A DNA stretch of 48,132 nt, from the NCBI GenBank assembly GCA_945861405.1, contig CAMAUL010000017.1, positions 1 to 48,132 on the forward strand, read 5' to 3'. Origin of the DNA: Candidatus Methylobacter oryzae (GTDB taxonomy: Bacteria; Pseudomonadota; Gammaproteobacteria; Methylococcales; Methylomonadaceae). A program made the translations under genes and the position numbers. The notes below the pieces were generated by a model. The model was given only the letters and a program-made list of their open reading frames with translations. It did not search any database and was not told where the DNA came from. Within the stretch, counting starts at the first letter, position 1, and every line of letters begins with the position of its first letter. Shown piece after piece: positions 16,128 through 24,636 of the stretch.

Positions 16128-16565
16128 ATGAGAATTTTTCAAACCCTATTTCTGATCGTGCTGATTATCCCGTTTGCAGAGATTTATTTACTGCTGCAAG
16201 TAGGTGGGATTATTGGCGCGTTCCCGACCATTTTACTGGTGGTGTTTACCGCCGTGCTGGGTGCATGGCTGTTAAGGCAGCAAGGCTTTGCAACGTTTCA
16301 GCGCTTTCAGCAGAGTTTGGCGCAAGGCGAGATTCCTGCATATGAAATGATTGAAGGCCCGATAATCCTGGTAGGCGGGGCATTATTGCTAACGCCGGGT
16401 TTTATTACCGATATAATCGGCTTTGCCTGTTTGATCCCGCAGTTACGCAGGAAAATCGCCCAATATGTGATTGAAAATCATCTGGTTCAGGCCGGAGCGC
16501 ATTTTCAGCAGGCAAAAGCGGCTGAAAATAACGTGTTGGAAGGCGAGTTTCGTAAAGAAGAGTAA
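16128..16565 (+). CDS. fxsA: FxsA-family cytoplasmic membrane protein
   Basis: A 145-aa protein with two or three hydrophobic segments (about residues 3-20, 25-45 and 75-100). It carries the family pattern PFAEIYLLLQVGGIIGAFPT and GALLLTPGFITDIIGFACLI. FxsA in E. coli relieves phage T7 exclusion by the F plasmid; its normal role is unclear. The gene is divergent from cutA and is followed by a strong hairpin terminator. Confidence 0.9.
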   Translation: MRIFQTLFLIVLIIPFAEIYLLLQVGGIIGAFPTILLVVFTAVLGAWLLRQQGFATFQRFQQSLAQGEIPAYEMIEGPIILVGGALLLTPGFITDIIGFACLIPQLRRKIAQYVIENHLVQAGAHFQQAKAAENNVLEGEFRKEE

Positions 16566-16570
16566 ACGTT

Positions 16571-16613
16571 AAAAAGGCACGAGGCAAAATCCAGTTTAGC
16601 CTCGTGCCTTTTT
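16571..16613. terminator. Bidirectional hairpin terminator between fxsA and the DUF2892 gene
   Basis: AAAAAGGCACGAGGC (16571-16585) and its exact reverse complement GCCTCGTGCCTTTTT (16599-16613) form a 15-bp stem with a 13-base loop. The A-run on one side and T-run on the other allow function in both directions between two convergent genes. Confidence 0.92.
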
Positions 16614-16616
16614 AGC

Positions 16617-16844
16617 TTAGCCTTGTGTGTCGCAGGTGTTTTTGTTAAGCCCTGAATAGATCGGGCACCAGCCTGAATAGCCGGTTGCGACAAGAACCAA
16701 TCCCACTAATAATAATAGAACTTCACCGCCAGGGACGAAAAGTGAAATGGCTAGAAGTGCTGCGCCCCCGTACAAACGGCATTTCTTTTCCTTCTCTCCA
16801 ACATTGTGTTCAAATTTAAGCATACGTTTATAATCAAAATTCAT
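16617..16844 (-). CDS. DUF2892-type small membrane protein
   Basis: The 75-aa protein has the features of the DUF2892 (YgaP membrane-part) family: an N-terminal KFEHNVGEKEKKCRLYGGA, two hydrophobic helices, and the C-terminal ATGYSGWCPIYSGLNKNTC with the conserved WCP-Y motif. Function is unknown; relatives are found alone or fused to rhodanese domains. The ATG at 16844 is preceded by GAGG eight bases upstream. It is divergent from uvrD. Confidence 0.85.
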   Translation of the reverse strand: MNFDYKRMLKFEHNVGEKEKKCRLYGGAALLAISLFVPGGEVLLLLVGLVLVATGYSGWCPIYSGLNKNTCDTQG

Positions 16845-16959
16845 CTTAAAATCCTCTGTGTGTAGTTATTATTATGTTTAACAAGGCAATGTTCAGTCTG
16901 TCAGTATTGAACCACTTGCAATATACACAGCTACAAAAAATGTGCAAGCGAAAAAACTA

Positions 16960-19188
16960 ATGGATGTTACTTCAATAATAGACCCTCTCAATGATGCCCA
17001 GCGTCAGGCAGTTACCGCGCCGTCCCAGGCCATGCTGGTTCTGGCCGGTGCCGGTAGCGGCAAAACCCGTGTTCTGGTGCATCGCATCGCTTGGCAGATT
17101 CAGGTGCTGGGGGTGTCGGCGCACAGCATTCTTGCGGTCACTTTTACCAATAAAGCGGCCAAGGAAATGCGCGGCAGGATTGAGGATTTACTGAAACTAT
17201 CCGCGCAATCAATGTGGATAGGCACTTTCCACGGCATCGCGCACCGATTGTTAAGACGCCATGCCAAGCAGGCCAAATTGCCGGAAACCTTTCAGGTGAT
17301 GGATTCTGCCGACCAGTTGCGGCTTATCAAGCGTCTGTTAGCTACGCTGAATCTCGATGCCGACAAGTGGCCGCCGCGCCAAGCGCAATGGTATATCAAT
17401 GCGCAAAAAGACGAGGGCATCAGGGCCAGACATATGATCGAGACCGGTGATCTGTATCAACGGCAAATGCTGATCATCTATAAGGCCTATGAAGAGCTGT
17501 GCGACCGCTCCGGCCTGGTCGATTTTGCCGAATTGCTGCTAAGGGTGCATGAATTGCTGCGCGATAACCCCGATGTGCTGGACTTTTACCAGCAGCGTTT
17601 CAAACAGGTTCATGTCGACGAGTTTCAGGATACCAACACCATACAATATGCGTGGTTGCGGCTGCTGACCGACGGCAGGGACAATATCTTCGTGGTGGGC
17701 GACGACGATCAGTCCATTTACGGCTGGCGCGGCGCGAAAATAGAGAACATCTACAGCTTTCAAAAGCATTACCCGAATCATCAAGTCATCAAGTTGGAGC
17801 AGAATTACCGCTCGACCGGCAACATCCTGAAAGCCGCGAACAAGGTGATCAGCGTCAATGACGGCCGCATGGGCAAAGAGCTGTGGACTGATGCCGGTGA
17901 CGGCGACTTGATTTCGCTGTATGCGGCCTTCAACGAACAGGACGAAGCGCATTTCGTGGTCGAGCGCATCAGGGCCTGGGTCAATGAGGGCGGCTTGCGC
18001 AAAGATGCCGCCATCTTGTATCGATCCAACGCCCAATCCCGCCAGTTTGAAGAACGCTTGATGACCACCAACACGCCGTACCGCGTATACGGCGGTTTGC
18101 GTTTTTTCGAGCGGGCGGAAATCAAAAACGCGTTGGCCTATTTGCGGCTGATGTCCAACCGCGATGACGATGCCTCGTTCGAGCGGGTGATCAACACCCC
18201 GACGCGCGGCATCGGCGCTAAAACTATCGACGACATTCGGGGTATTGCCAGGGATCAAAGCCTGTCTTTATGGGCGGCGGCGATTATGCTGATTAACCAG
18301 CGTACCCTGTCGGCCAGGGCGACCAATGCCTTGATCGGCTTTTTGGAATTGATTAAGCGATTTGCAGAACAGGCGGAAGACCTGGAGCTGTTTGAAAAGG
18401 TCAAACTGGTCGTCGAAAAAAGCGGCCTGATCGAGCTGTATCAAAAGGACAAGGCCGACAAAGGCGAAGAGAAGGTAGAAAACCTGGAAGAGCTGGTCAA
18501 CGCGGCGCGGCTTTTCGATGCGAGTACCATCGGCGATATTGCCATGGATGGCGTGTATGCCGCAGGTCAGCCGGGAGCTGACGCGGCGCTGGAAGTCGAA
18601 GAAAACCTGGGTGAGCTGGACATGTTCCTGGCGCATGCCACGCTGGAATCCGGTGAACTGCAAGGCGACGACTTCGACGATTGCGTACAACTGATGACGC
18701 TGCATTCGGCCAAAGGCCTGGAGTTTAAGCTGGTGTTCCTGGTCGGCATGGAAGAAGGCTTGTTCCCGTCGCAACAGTCCGTCGATGATGTCGGGCGACT
18801 GGAAGAAGAGCGCAGGCTTTGCTATGTGGGCATTACCCGCGCGATGCAGCAGTTGTACCTGACCTATGCCGAATCCAGGCGTTTATACGGCAAGGAAACT
18901 TATCCCAGGCCGTCGCGATTCCTGCGCGAGATTCCGCCGGAACATTTGCAGGAAGTCCGAATGCGCGCCACCGTGACCCGTCCGGTGACATTCGTCAAAC
19001 CGAAAGTGCAGTCTTTGCAAACAACAGGCAAATACAAACTGGGGCAACGTGTCAGCCATGCTAAATTTGGCGAAGGCGTGGTATTGCAGATGGAAGGCGG
19101 CGGCGCACAGGAACGGGTGCAGATCAACTTCAAGCAATCAGGCGTCAAGTGGTTGATGCTGGCCTATGCCCAATTGGATGTGTTGTAG
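16960..19188 (+). CDS. uvrD: UvrD, DNA helicase II
   Basis: A superfamily 1A 3'-5' helicase of 742 aa for nucleotide excision and mismatch repair. Walker A lies in GAGSGKTRVLVHR (about residues 30-36); other motifs include AVTFTNKAAKEM, HVDEFQDTN, GDDDQSIYGWRGA, LEQNYRST, LMTLHSAKGLEF and RRLCYVGITRAM. The C-terminal Tudor-like segment GQRVSHAKFGEGVVLQ is present. Translation is placed at the ATG at 16960, giving MDVTSIIDPLN, parallel to the E. coli UvrD start; a GTG at 16942 is in frame but less likely. Confidence 0.96.
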   Translation: MDVTSIIDPLNDAQRQAVTAPSQAMLVLAGAGSGKTRVLVHRIAWQIQVLGVSAHSILAVTFTNKAAKEMRGRIEDLLKLSAQSMWIGTFHGIAHRLLRRHAKQAKLPETFQVMDSADQLRLIKRLLATLNLDADKWPPRQAQWYINAQKDEGIRARHMIETGDLYQRQMLIIYKAYEELCDRSGLVDFAELLLRVHELLRDNPDVLDFYQQRFKQVHVDEFQDTNTIQYAWLRLLTDGRDNIFVVGDDDQSIYGWRGAKIENIYSFQKHYPNHQVIKLEQNYRSTGNILKAANKVISVNDGRMGKELWTDAGDGDLISLYAAFNEQDEAHFVVERIRAWVNEGGLRKDAAILYRSNAQSRQFEERLMTTNTPYRVYGGLRFFERAEIKNALAYLRLMSNRDDDASFERVINTPTRGIGAKTIDDIRGIARDQSLSLWAAAIMLINQRTLSARATNALIGFLELIKRFAEQAEDLELFEKVKLVVEKSGLIELYQKDKADKGEEKVENLEELVNAARLFDASTIGDIAMDGVYAAGQPGADAALEVEENLGELDMFLAHATLESGELQGDDFDDCVQLMTLHSAKGLEFKLVFLVGMEEGLFPSQQSVDDVGRLEEERRLCYVGITRAMQQLYLTYAESRRLYGKETYPRPSRFLREIPPEHLQEVRMRATVTRPVTFVKPKVQSLQTTGKYKLGQRVSHAKFGEGVVLQMEGGGAQERVQINFKQSGVKWLMLAYAQLDVL

Positions 19189-19265
19189 GTGGGGCTTTGC
19201 ATTAAGGCAGGCTCTAAAAAATCTTAGGTTAAACTCATAATATTAAACAGCCTTGGGAAAATAAC

Positions 19266-20120
19266 ATGAAAGCAGGCATGATCGGCTTGGGAGCAATGGG
19301 TATCGGCATGGCGAGAAATATCGCCAAAGCCGGATACTTGGTCGGCGTTTATAATCGTACGGCGGCAAAGGCGCAAAGTCTGGCCGAAGATCTGAATGTC
19401 ATAGCCTACCATCAGCCGGAAGAGCTCGCCGCCAATGTCGATATAGTGCTGATTTGCGTCTCTGCCGATCAGGATGTGCTGGCGATGGTTGAGGCGATAG
19501 CTCTTACCGTCAAGCCCGGCACTATCGTCGTCGATATGTCTACGGTCAGCAGCAATACCGCCAAACTAGCCGCCGCCATGCTGGCAGAAAAACAGGTGGC
19601 TTTTCTCGATGCGCCGGTTTCAGGTGGGGTGGAGGGGGCTAAAAACGGCACGCTGGCGATGATGGTCGGCGGCGATGAGTCTGCGCTGGAAAAAGCCCGT
19701 CCGGTACTTGAAGCCATGACCCGATGCATTATGCACATGGGGGCTACCGGTTCAGGTCAAGCCACCAAAGCGGTCAATCAAATCATGGGCGCTGGCATCA
19801 ATCAGGCGGTGACTGAGGCGCTGGCTTTTGCACAGGCTCAAAATCTGCCGATGGAAAAAGTGATCGAAGTAATCTCCGGCGGCGCATCAGGCAACTGGTT
19901 TTTACAGCATCGCGGTTCCACGATGACGCGCGGCATCTTTGCTCCAGGTTTTAAGCTTGCGCTGCACCATAAAGACCTGAAGATCTGCCAAAACATGGCA
20001 ACTCAATCCGGCGCATCGACCACGCTGATCGACATGACCATTGCCGATTATGAGCGGTTAATGGCGGAAGGTTACGGCGATGAAGATATTTCGGCTCTCT
20101 ATCGATTAAAATCGGATTGA
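19266..20120 (+). CDS. Beta-hydroxyacid dehydrogenase (tartronate-semialdehyde reductase-like)
   Basis: The 284-aa protein belongs to the 3-hydroxyisobutyrate dehydrogenase family. It has the N-terminal Rossmann signature MIGLGAMGIGMARNIAKAG, the substrate loop FLDAPVSGGVEGAKNGTLA, and catalytic lysine in GSGQATKAVNQIMGAG. KLALHHKDLKIC near the C-terminus is typical. Related enzymes reduce tartronate semialdehyde, succinic semialdehyde or similar; substrate cannot be told from the sequence. It is 58 bp upstream of rubredoxin. Confidence 0.88.
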   Translation: MKAGMIGLGAMGIGMARNIAKAGYLVGVYNRTAAKAQSLAEDLNVIAYHQPEELAANVDIVLICVSADQDVLAMVEAIALTVKPGTIVVDMSTVSSNTAKLAAAMLAEKQVAFLDAPVSGGVEGAKNGTLAMMVGGDESALEKARPVLEAMTRCIMHMGATGSGQATKAVNQIMGAGINQAVTEALAFAQAQNLPMEKVIEVISGGASGNWFLQHRGSTMTRGIFAPGFKLALHHKDLKICQNMATQSGASTTLIDMTIADYERLMAEGYGDEDISALYRLKSD

Positions 20121-20136
20121 AAATTAGCCTAGACCT

Positions 20137-20159
20137 GTTAAAGTCAGCTGTGCTTTAAC
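20137..20159. promoter_or_regulatory. Small palindrome upstream of rubredoxin
   Basis: GTTAAAG (20137-20143) and CTTTAAC (20153-20159) are an exact 7-bp inverted pair with a 9-base centre, 19 bases before the rubredoxin start. It lacks a T-run, so an operator or a weak hairpin is possible. Confidence 0.3.
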
Positions 20160-20178
20160 CATTAAACAAGGAATAGCT

Positions 20179-20349
20179 ATGCCTGATTATAAAAGATACC
20201 AATGCAGCGTTTGCGGCCATATTTACGATGAAGCGGAAGGCGACCCGGATACAGGCATTGCACCGGGCACATTATGGAAAGATATTCCCGATGATTGGCG
20301 TTGCCCTGAATGCGGAGCAGAAAAAAGCGAATATGCTTTAATGGCCTAA
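20179..20349 (+). CDS. rubA: Rubredoxin
   Basis: A 56-aa one-iron electron carrier. The four iron-ligand cysteines are in [12 protein letters not shown] and [13 protein letters not shown], with the usual [10 protein letters not shown] linker. The ATG at 20179 follows AAGGAATAG. It is followed after 22 bases by a flavoprotein likely to be its reductase. Rubredoxins serve in alkane oxidation or in reduction of oxygen and peroxide; the partner here is unknown. Confidence 0.95.
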   Translation: MPDYKRYQCSVCGHIYDEAEGDPDTGIAPGTLWKDIPDDWRCPECGAEKSEYALMA

Positions 20350-20371
20350 TCAATCCTTACCGGGGAACAGT

Positions 20372-21385
20372 ATGCAGATTGTTATTATCGGTTCAGGCGT
20401 AGCCGGTGTCAGCTTTGCCGAAAAGTACCGCTCGTTATCTGCCGATGACGAGATTACGCTGGTAACCAGGGAGCATGACGGCTATTATTCACGGCCGCTG
20501 CTGTCCCGCGGTTTTAGCAAGGCCGATATTGAACAATCCATCATCTTGAAGCCATTCGATAAGCTGCGCGAAAACAATATCGATGTGCTTTGCGGCGTCG
20601 AAGTAACGGCTATCAACCGAGCCGATAAAACCGTTGCTATCAATGGCTCCTGTCAGGAAAAAGAGCTGCACTACGATAAGCTGATTTTAGCGCAGGGCTC
20701 TTCTGCGTTCATTCCGCCGCCCTTCAGGCCTTATGAAAAACTGTTTTTTTGCCTGAACAGTCTGGTCGATTTGAAAGCCTTGCGTAAATTCCGGCAAGGT
20801 TTTTTAAGCCAAAACCAACGGCCTGACTGGGCGATAGTCGGCGGAGGTTTAATCGGTTGCGAAGTGGCGTCCGATTTGGCGGCGGCAGGCGATAAGGTGA
20901 CTCTGTTTCATGCGATGGATCGGTTGATGGAGCGTCAACTGGTGGCCGATGATTCGGCTTTGTTGCTTAAGGTGTTGCAGGATTCCGGCGTGAAGGTGTT
21001 GCTAAATCAGGCTGTGCAGGAATTTATTAAGGAGGAGGATAAGGTTTGCGTAAGAACCGAGGTGACGGCCGAGTTTGACGGGCTGATAGTCGCCTGCGGA
21101 TTTAAGCCGCGCACCGAGTTGGCGGAACTTGCGGGCTTGGAAATAGGCCGAGGCATCAAGGTTAACCAATATTTGCAGACCAGTGACGAATCCATTTACG
21201 CGCTGGGCGATGTGGCCGAGCTGCCGAATGGAAAGCTGTACGCCTTTATTTTACCGATACGCAATCAGGCTTTGTGGTTGGCGGAGTTCTTGGCAGGGCA
21301 AAAACAGGACTTCTGGACGCCGCCGTTTTTCACCACCAAAGCCAAGGTGCATGGTTTTGAGGCGGTTCATCCGTATAATGTTTGA
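20372..21385 (+). CDS. FAD-dependent NAD(P)H:rubredoxin oxidoreductase-like protein
   Basis: The 337-aa flavoprotein has an N-terminal FAD-binding motif IVIIGSGVAGVSFAEKY, a second nucleotide-binding motif WAIVGGGLIGCEVASDLAAAG (about residues 165-184), and the FAD motif SIYALGDVAEL near residue 275. This is the pattern of rubredoxin and NorW-type reductases. It is shorter than the usual 380 aa, as the C-terminal interface domain is reduced. Position directly after rubredoxin supports the role. CGGGG-AAC-type start context: ATG at 20372 follows GGGGAACAGT. Confidence 0.85.
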   Translation: MQIVIIGSGVAGVSFAEKYRSLSADDEITLVTREHDGYYSRPLLSRGFSKADIEQSIILKPFDKLRENNIDVLCGVEVTAINRADKTVAINGSCQEKELHYDKLILAQGSSAFIPPPFRPYEKLFFCLNSLVDLKALRKFRQGFLSQNQRPDWAIVGGGLIGCEVASDLAAAGDKVTLFHAMDRLMERQLVADDSALLLKVLQDSGVKVLLNQAVQEFIKEEDKVCVRTEVTAEFDGLIVACGFKPRTELAELAGLEIGRGIKVNQYLQTSDESIYALGDVAELPNGKLYAFILPIRNQALWLAEFLAGQKQDFWTPPFFTTKAKVHGFEAVHPYNV

Positions 21386-21572
21386 TGTTGGAACAAGCTC
21401 TATTTAGCCACAGATTACTAATTATGATCAAATGGAACACGGATGCCAAAAGTAGGCGCCTCTAGGCGACACAGATTAAACGGATAAGCGCGGATTAAAA
21501 AACGCAAAAAACCTGATTCCATTTTTCTATGCGCTGAATAGTCACAAAAACTATGTCCAACCACTTAATTCC

Positions 21573-22226
21573 ATGACCCAAAACCGTTACTCTGATGCAG
21601 AATGCGCCGCCGTCTATCGAGCCATTTATGAGCGTCGCGATATGCGTCATTTTTTGCCCGACCCGATAGCGCCTGAGCTGTTGCTCCGTCTGCTTGATGC
21701 CGCGCATCATGCGCCTAGCGTCGGCTTTATGCAGCCGTGGCGATTTATGCGCATCAGCTGCCCGGAGCTGCGGAAATCCATACACACATTGGTCGAACAG
21801 GAACGCATCTTGACCGCCAAAGCTTTAAACGAACGCGAAGACGAGTTTATGAAGCTGAAAGTAGAAGGTATACTAGAGTGCCCGGAAGTCCTGGTTGCCG
21901 CCTTGTGCGAACAGCGGGAACAATATATATTCGGTCGCCGCACCTTGCCGGAAATGGATTTGGCATCGTTGTCCTGCGCCATACAAAACATGTGGTTGGC
22001 GGCACGGGCGGAAGGCATAGGCCTGGGCTGGGTGTCGATGTTCGAACCGGAAGCTTTGAAAGCTTTGCTAAAGATGCCCGAAGACAGCCAGCCGTTTGCG
22101 GTTTTATGTCTCGGGCATGTTGATAAATTTTACGACAAACCGATGCTGGAACAAGAGCAATGGGCGGATCGTAAAGACCTAAAAGATTTATTATTTGAAA
22201 ACGTTTGGAATACACCGTGCCGCTAA
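21573..22226 (+). CDS. bluB: BluB, 5,6-dimethylbenzimidazole synthase
   Basis: A 217-aa member of the nitroreductase fold that splits reduced FMN with oxygen to make 5,6-dimethylbenzimidazole, the lower ligand of vitamin B12. Family features are YERRDMRHFLPDPIAPELL, HHAPSVGFMQPWRFM and EGIGLGWVSMFEPEAL. Its presence fits an aerobic lifestyle. It overlaps cobT, the enzyme that activates its product. The 187 bp upstream hold a partial copy of the ACACGGATG repeat and no cobalamin riboswitch that I can see. Confidence 0.93.
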   Translation: MTQNRYSDAECAAVYRAIYERRDMRHFLPDPIAPELLLRLLDAAHHAPSVGFMQPWRFMRISCPELRKSIHTLVEQERILTAKALNEREDEFMKLKVEGILECPEVLVAALCEQREQYIFGRRTLPEMDLASLSCAIQNMWLAARAEGIGLGWVSMFEPEALKALLKMPEDSQPFAVLCLGHVDKFYDKPMLEQEQWADRKDLKDLLFENVWNTPCR

Positions 22227-23296
22227 ATTTTAATATTCCCCCGCTCAAATCAACACTTAGTACTACTTTACAAGCCAAAATCGACCAGAAGACCAAGCCA
22301 AAGGGATCCCTGGGGCAATTGGAATCGCTGGCGTTACAGATTGGGCGCATTCAAAATAGCTTGACCCCAAAATTAAACCAACCGTGCCTTCTTATTTTTG
22401 CCGGTGACCACGGCATTGTTGAGGCCGGAGTCAGTGCTTATCCGCAAACCGTGACCGCTCAAATGATCGGCAACTTTTTAGCCGGTGGCGCGGCGATCAG
22501 CGTTTTTGCCCGGCAACACAATTTAGAGTTATTGATAGTCGATGCAGGAGTCAACGCCGATTTGAAGACTCATCCTAAGCTGATCAATGCGAAGATCCGC
22601 AAGGGGACTCAAAGTTTTTTAAATAATTTAGCGATGACCGCAGAGGAGCGCGACCAAGCCATGAAGGCGGGAGCGGAGCAGGTTTTGCGTCAACATGAGC
22701 GCGGCTGCAACTGCATCGGCTTTGGCGAAATGGGTATCGGCAATAGCTCATCCGCCGCGCTGCTGATGCACCGTTTAACCAACCTGTCGCTAGTGCGCTG
22801 TGTAGGACGCGGCACCGGTTTAAATGATGTGCAGTTGCAGCACAAAGTTACCGTATTACAACGGGCGTTAAATCTGCATAAAGGCGCAACGGAGCCTTTA
22901 GACGTATTGGCTACTTTCGGCGGCTTTGAAATCGCGATGATGGTCGGCGCTTATCTTAAGGCCGCCGAGCTGGGCATGCTTATTTTGGTCGACGGCTTTA
23001 TTGCCGGCACCGCGCTGTTAGTCGCGCACAGGCTGCATCCTCAGGTGCTGGATTATTGCGTGTTCAGCCATGTTTCCAGCGAACAGGGCCATCAGGCTTT
23101 ATTGCATCAGTTCAATGCCAAACCGTTGCTGAACCTGGAACTGCGTTTGGGCGAAGGTTCCGGCATTGCCTTGGCCTACCCGCTGGTGCAATCGGCGGTA
23201 GCGTTTTTGAACGAGATGGCTACGTTTGCAGAGGCTGGAGTTGAAAAAAATCAGGTAAAAGGCTCAAGGCGAAAGGTTCAAAGTAAAAAGCCTTGA
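22217..23296 (+). CDS. cobT: CobT, nicotinate-nucleotide:DMB phosphoribosyltransferase
   Basis: This 359-aa enzyme makes alpha-ribazole phosphate from DMB and nicotinate mononucleotide. Motifs include KPKGSLGQLESLALQIG, FAGDHGIVEAGVSAYPQ, GEMGIGNSSSAALL and the catalytic-glutamate region LRLGEGSGIALAYPL. The start is either GTG at 22217 (GGAA six bases upstream) or TTG at 22205, both overlapping bluB. The last 12 or so residues (QVKGSRRKVQSKKP region) are encoded in part by a repeat at 23270-23304 and are not family sequence. Confidence 0.93.
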   Translation: MPLNFNIPPLKSTLSTTLQAKIDQKTKPKGSLGQLESLALQIGRIQNSLTPKLNQPCLLIFAGDHGIVEAGVSAYPQTVTAQMIGNFLAGGAAISVFARQHNLELLIVDAGVNADLKTHPKLINAKIRKGTQSFLNNLAMTAEERDQAMKAGAEQVLRQHERGCNCIGFGEMGIGNSSSAALLMHRLTNLSLVRCVGRGTGLNDVQLQHKVTVLQRALNLHKGATEPLDVLATFGGFEIAMMVGAYLKAAELGMLILVDGFIAGTALLVAHRLHPQVLDYCVFSHVSSEQGHQALLHQFNAKPLLNLELRLGEGSGIALAYPLVQSAVAFLNEMATFAEAGVEKNQVKGSRRKVQSKKP

Positions 23297-23304
23297 ATCT
23301 TTCG
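23270..23304. repeat. Short inverted repeat across the cobT 3' end
   Basis: CGAAAGGTTCAAAG (23270-23283) and CCTTGAATCTTTCG (23291-23304) pair with two mismatches; the sequence just upstream, AAAGGCTCAAGG, is of the same type. The cobT stop codon at 23294-23296 is inside it. No T-run follows. Confidence 0.6.
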
Positions 23305-23378
23305 TCTGCGTTAAAATCATTTATCTTGTTCCTACACGCTATTTAGTAACGAGATAGACTCTCAAAACTCTCGGAGAC

Positions 23379-23597
23379 ATGACCATGCTTAACAGCCAAG
23401 AGCTTTACCAACAGGTTAGCCATTTACCCTCATTAGAAAAACTACGCTTGGCGGAATTACTACTTGCTGATTTAGATACGCCCAATCCTGAAATCGATGC
23501 CATCTGGCGTGAAGAAGCGCAAAAAAGATGGCAAGCGTATAAAGCGGGTGAGCTAAAAACAGTAAGCTATGAAACGGTTATGCAAAAATACAAATGA
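23379..23597 (+). CDS. Antitoxin of a RelE/ParE-type pair (addiction-module protein)
   Basis: The 72-aa acidic protein resembles the unstable-antitoxin (addiction module) family: LYQQVSHLPSLEKLRLAELL followed by LLADLDTPNPEIDAIWREEA and a C-terminal KAGELKTVSYETVM, the toxin-binding tail with the typical W-x-x-EA-x-x-R pattern. It overlaps the toxin gene by four bases (ATGA). An ATG two codons downstream is an alternative start. The pair lies inside the cobalamin gene cluster. Confidence 0.88.
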   Translation: MTMLNSQELYQQVSHLPSLEKLRLAELLLADLDTPNPEIDAIWREEAQKRWQAYKAGELKTVSYETVMQKYK

Positions 23598-23884
23598 AAA
23601 TCGAATTTCTTAAGGCTGCGCAAACAGAATTAGATCAAGCTTTTGAATGGTATGAAACTCAACAGAAAGATTTAGGTGTGCAGTTTTTAAATGAATTTGA
23701 TGCGGCAATCAGGAGAATTATCAGCTATCCCGAATCTTACATATTGATTGAAAAAAATGTAAGGCGTTGCTTGGTTAAACGTTTTCCTTATGGCATTTTG
23801 TACGGCATAGATGCCGATAAAATTGTTGTTATCGCTGTGGCACACTTACATCGAAAACCTGATTATTGGATAGATAGGGCATAA
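23594..23884 (+). CDS. RelE/ParE-superfamily toxin
   Basis: The 96-aa basic protein carries the family pattern: N-terminal AAQTELDQAFEWYETQ, GVQFLNEFDAAIRRI, then VRRCLVKRFPYGILYGIDAD and VIAVAHLHRKPDYW at the end. Such toxins cut mRNA on the ribosome (RelE) or inhibit gyrase (ParE); the sequence does not decide which. The protein is intact and follows its antitoxin. Confidence 0.88.
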   Translation: MKIEFLKAAQTELDQAFEWYETQQKDLGVQFLNEFDAAIRRIISYPESYILIEKNVRRCLVKRFPYGILYGIDADKIVVIAVAHLHRKPDYWIDRA

Positions 23885-23889
23885 CAATC

Positions 23890-24636
23890 ATGCCTCCTTT
23901 AAAGCTATTCTTTTTGGCCCTCAGCTTCTACACCCGACTGCCTCATCCTCAAACATTGGATTACAAGCAATTGCCCCAGGCCGCCGTTTATTTGCCAATG
24001 GTCGGCTGGTTGGTTGGCGGCATCTGCGCTTTAGCATTCTACTTAGCTGATTTAGCTTGGCCGCAAACGACGGCGGTGATTCTGGCGCTAATTACCGGTA
24101 TTTTGCTGACCGGTGCATTGCATGAAGACGGCTTTGCCGATGTCTGCGACGGTTTCGGCGGCGGCATGAATAAACAGCGCATTCTGGAGATCATGAAAGA
24201 TTCCCATATCGGCGTTTACGGGGTTATCGGGCTGCTGTTGATGCTGTGGTTGAAGATCAGCGTGTTAGCCTCAATGCCCTCCGCCATCGTGCCTTTGGTC
24301 TTGCTGGCTGGACACAGCATCAGCCGGTTGTCGCCGCTGTTGCTGATGCAACGTTATACTTATGCGCGTGGAAATGACAGCAAATCATCGGGAGCCGTTT
24401 ATCAACCCAATTTCCGGGAACTGGCTTTTGCTACCGTCATCGCGTTGTTGCCGCTGGTGTTGCTGCCAGCTTTATGTGCGCTGGCAATTATACCCGTATT
24501 GATTGCGACTATCCTTCTGGGACATTATTTTTACCGCCGCATCGGCGGCTATACCGGCGATTGCCTGGGCGCAAGCCAGCAAGTTGCCGAGACTGTTTTT
24601 TATTTAAGCGTGAGTGCCTTATGGATATTTATTTAA
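23890..24636 (+). CDS. cobS: CobS, adenosylcobinamide-GDP ribazoletransferase
   Basis: The 248-aa integral membrane enzyme joins adenosylcobinamide-GDP and alpha-ribazole to make cobalamin. Typical motifs are FYTRLPHP near the start, ALHEDGFADVCDGFGGG (about residues 77-93, the acidic metal site) and RILEIMKDSHIGVYGV. Several hydrophobic helices follow. It begins six bases after the toxin stop and overlaps the cobC gene by 16 bases. Confidence 0.95.
   Translation: MPPLKLFFLALSFYTRLPHPQTLDYKQLPQAAVYLPMVGWLVGGICALAFYLADLAWPQTTAVILALITGILLTGALHEDGFADVCDGFGGGMNKQRILEIMKDSHIGVYGVIGLLLMLWLKISVLASMPSAIVPLVLLAGHSISRLSPLLLMQRYTYARGNDSKSSGAVYQPNFRELAFATVIALLPLVLLPALCALAIIPVLIATILLGHYFYRRIGGYTGDCLGASQQVAETVFYLSVSALWIFI

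Noticed and set aside
17539-18258. 239-aa open frame on the minus strand inside uvrD
   Set aside because: It is antisense to conserved helicase motifs and its translation has no recognisable family; a shadow of codon bias.
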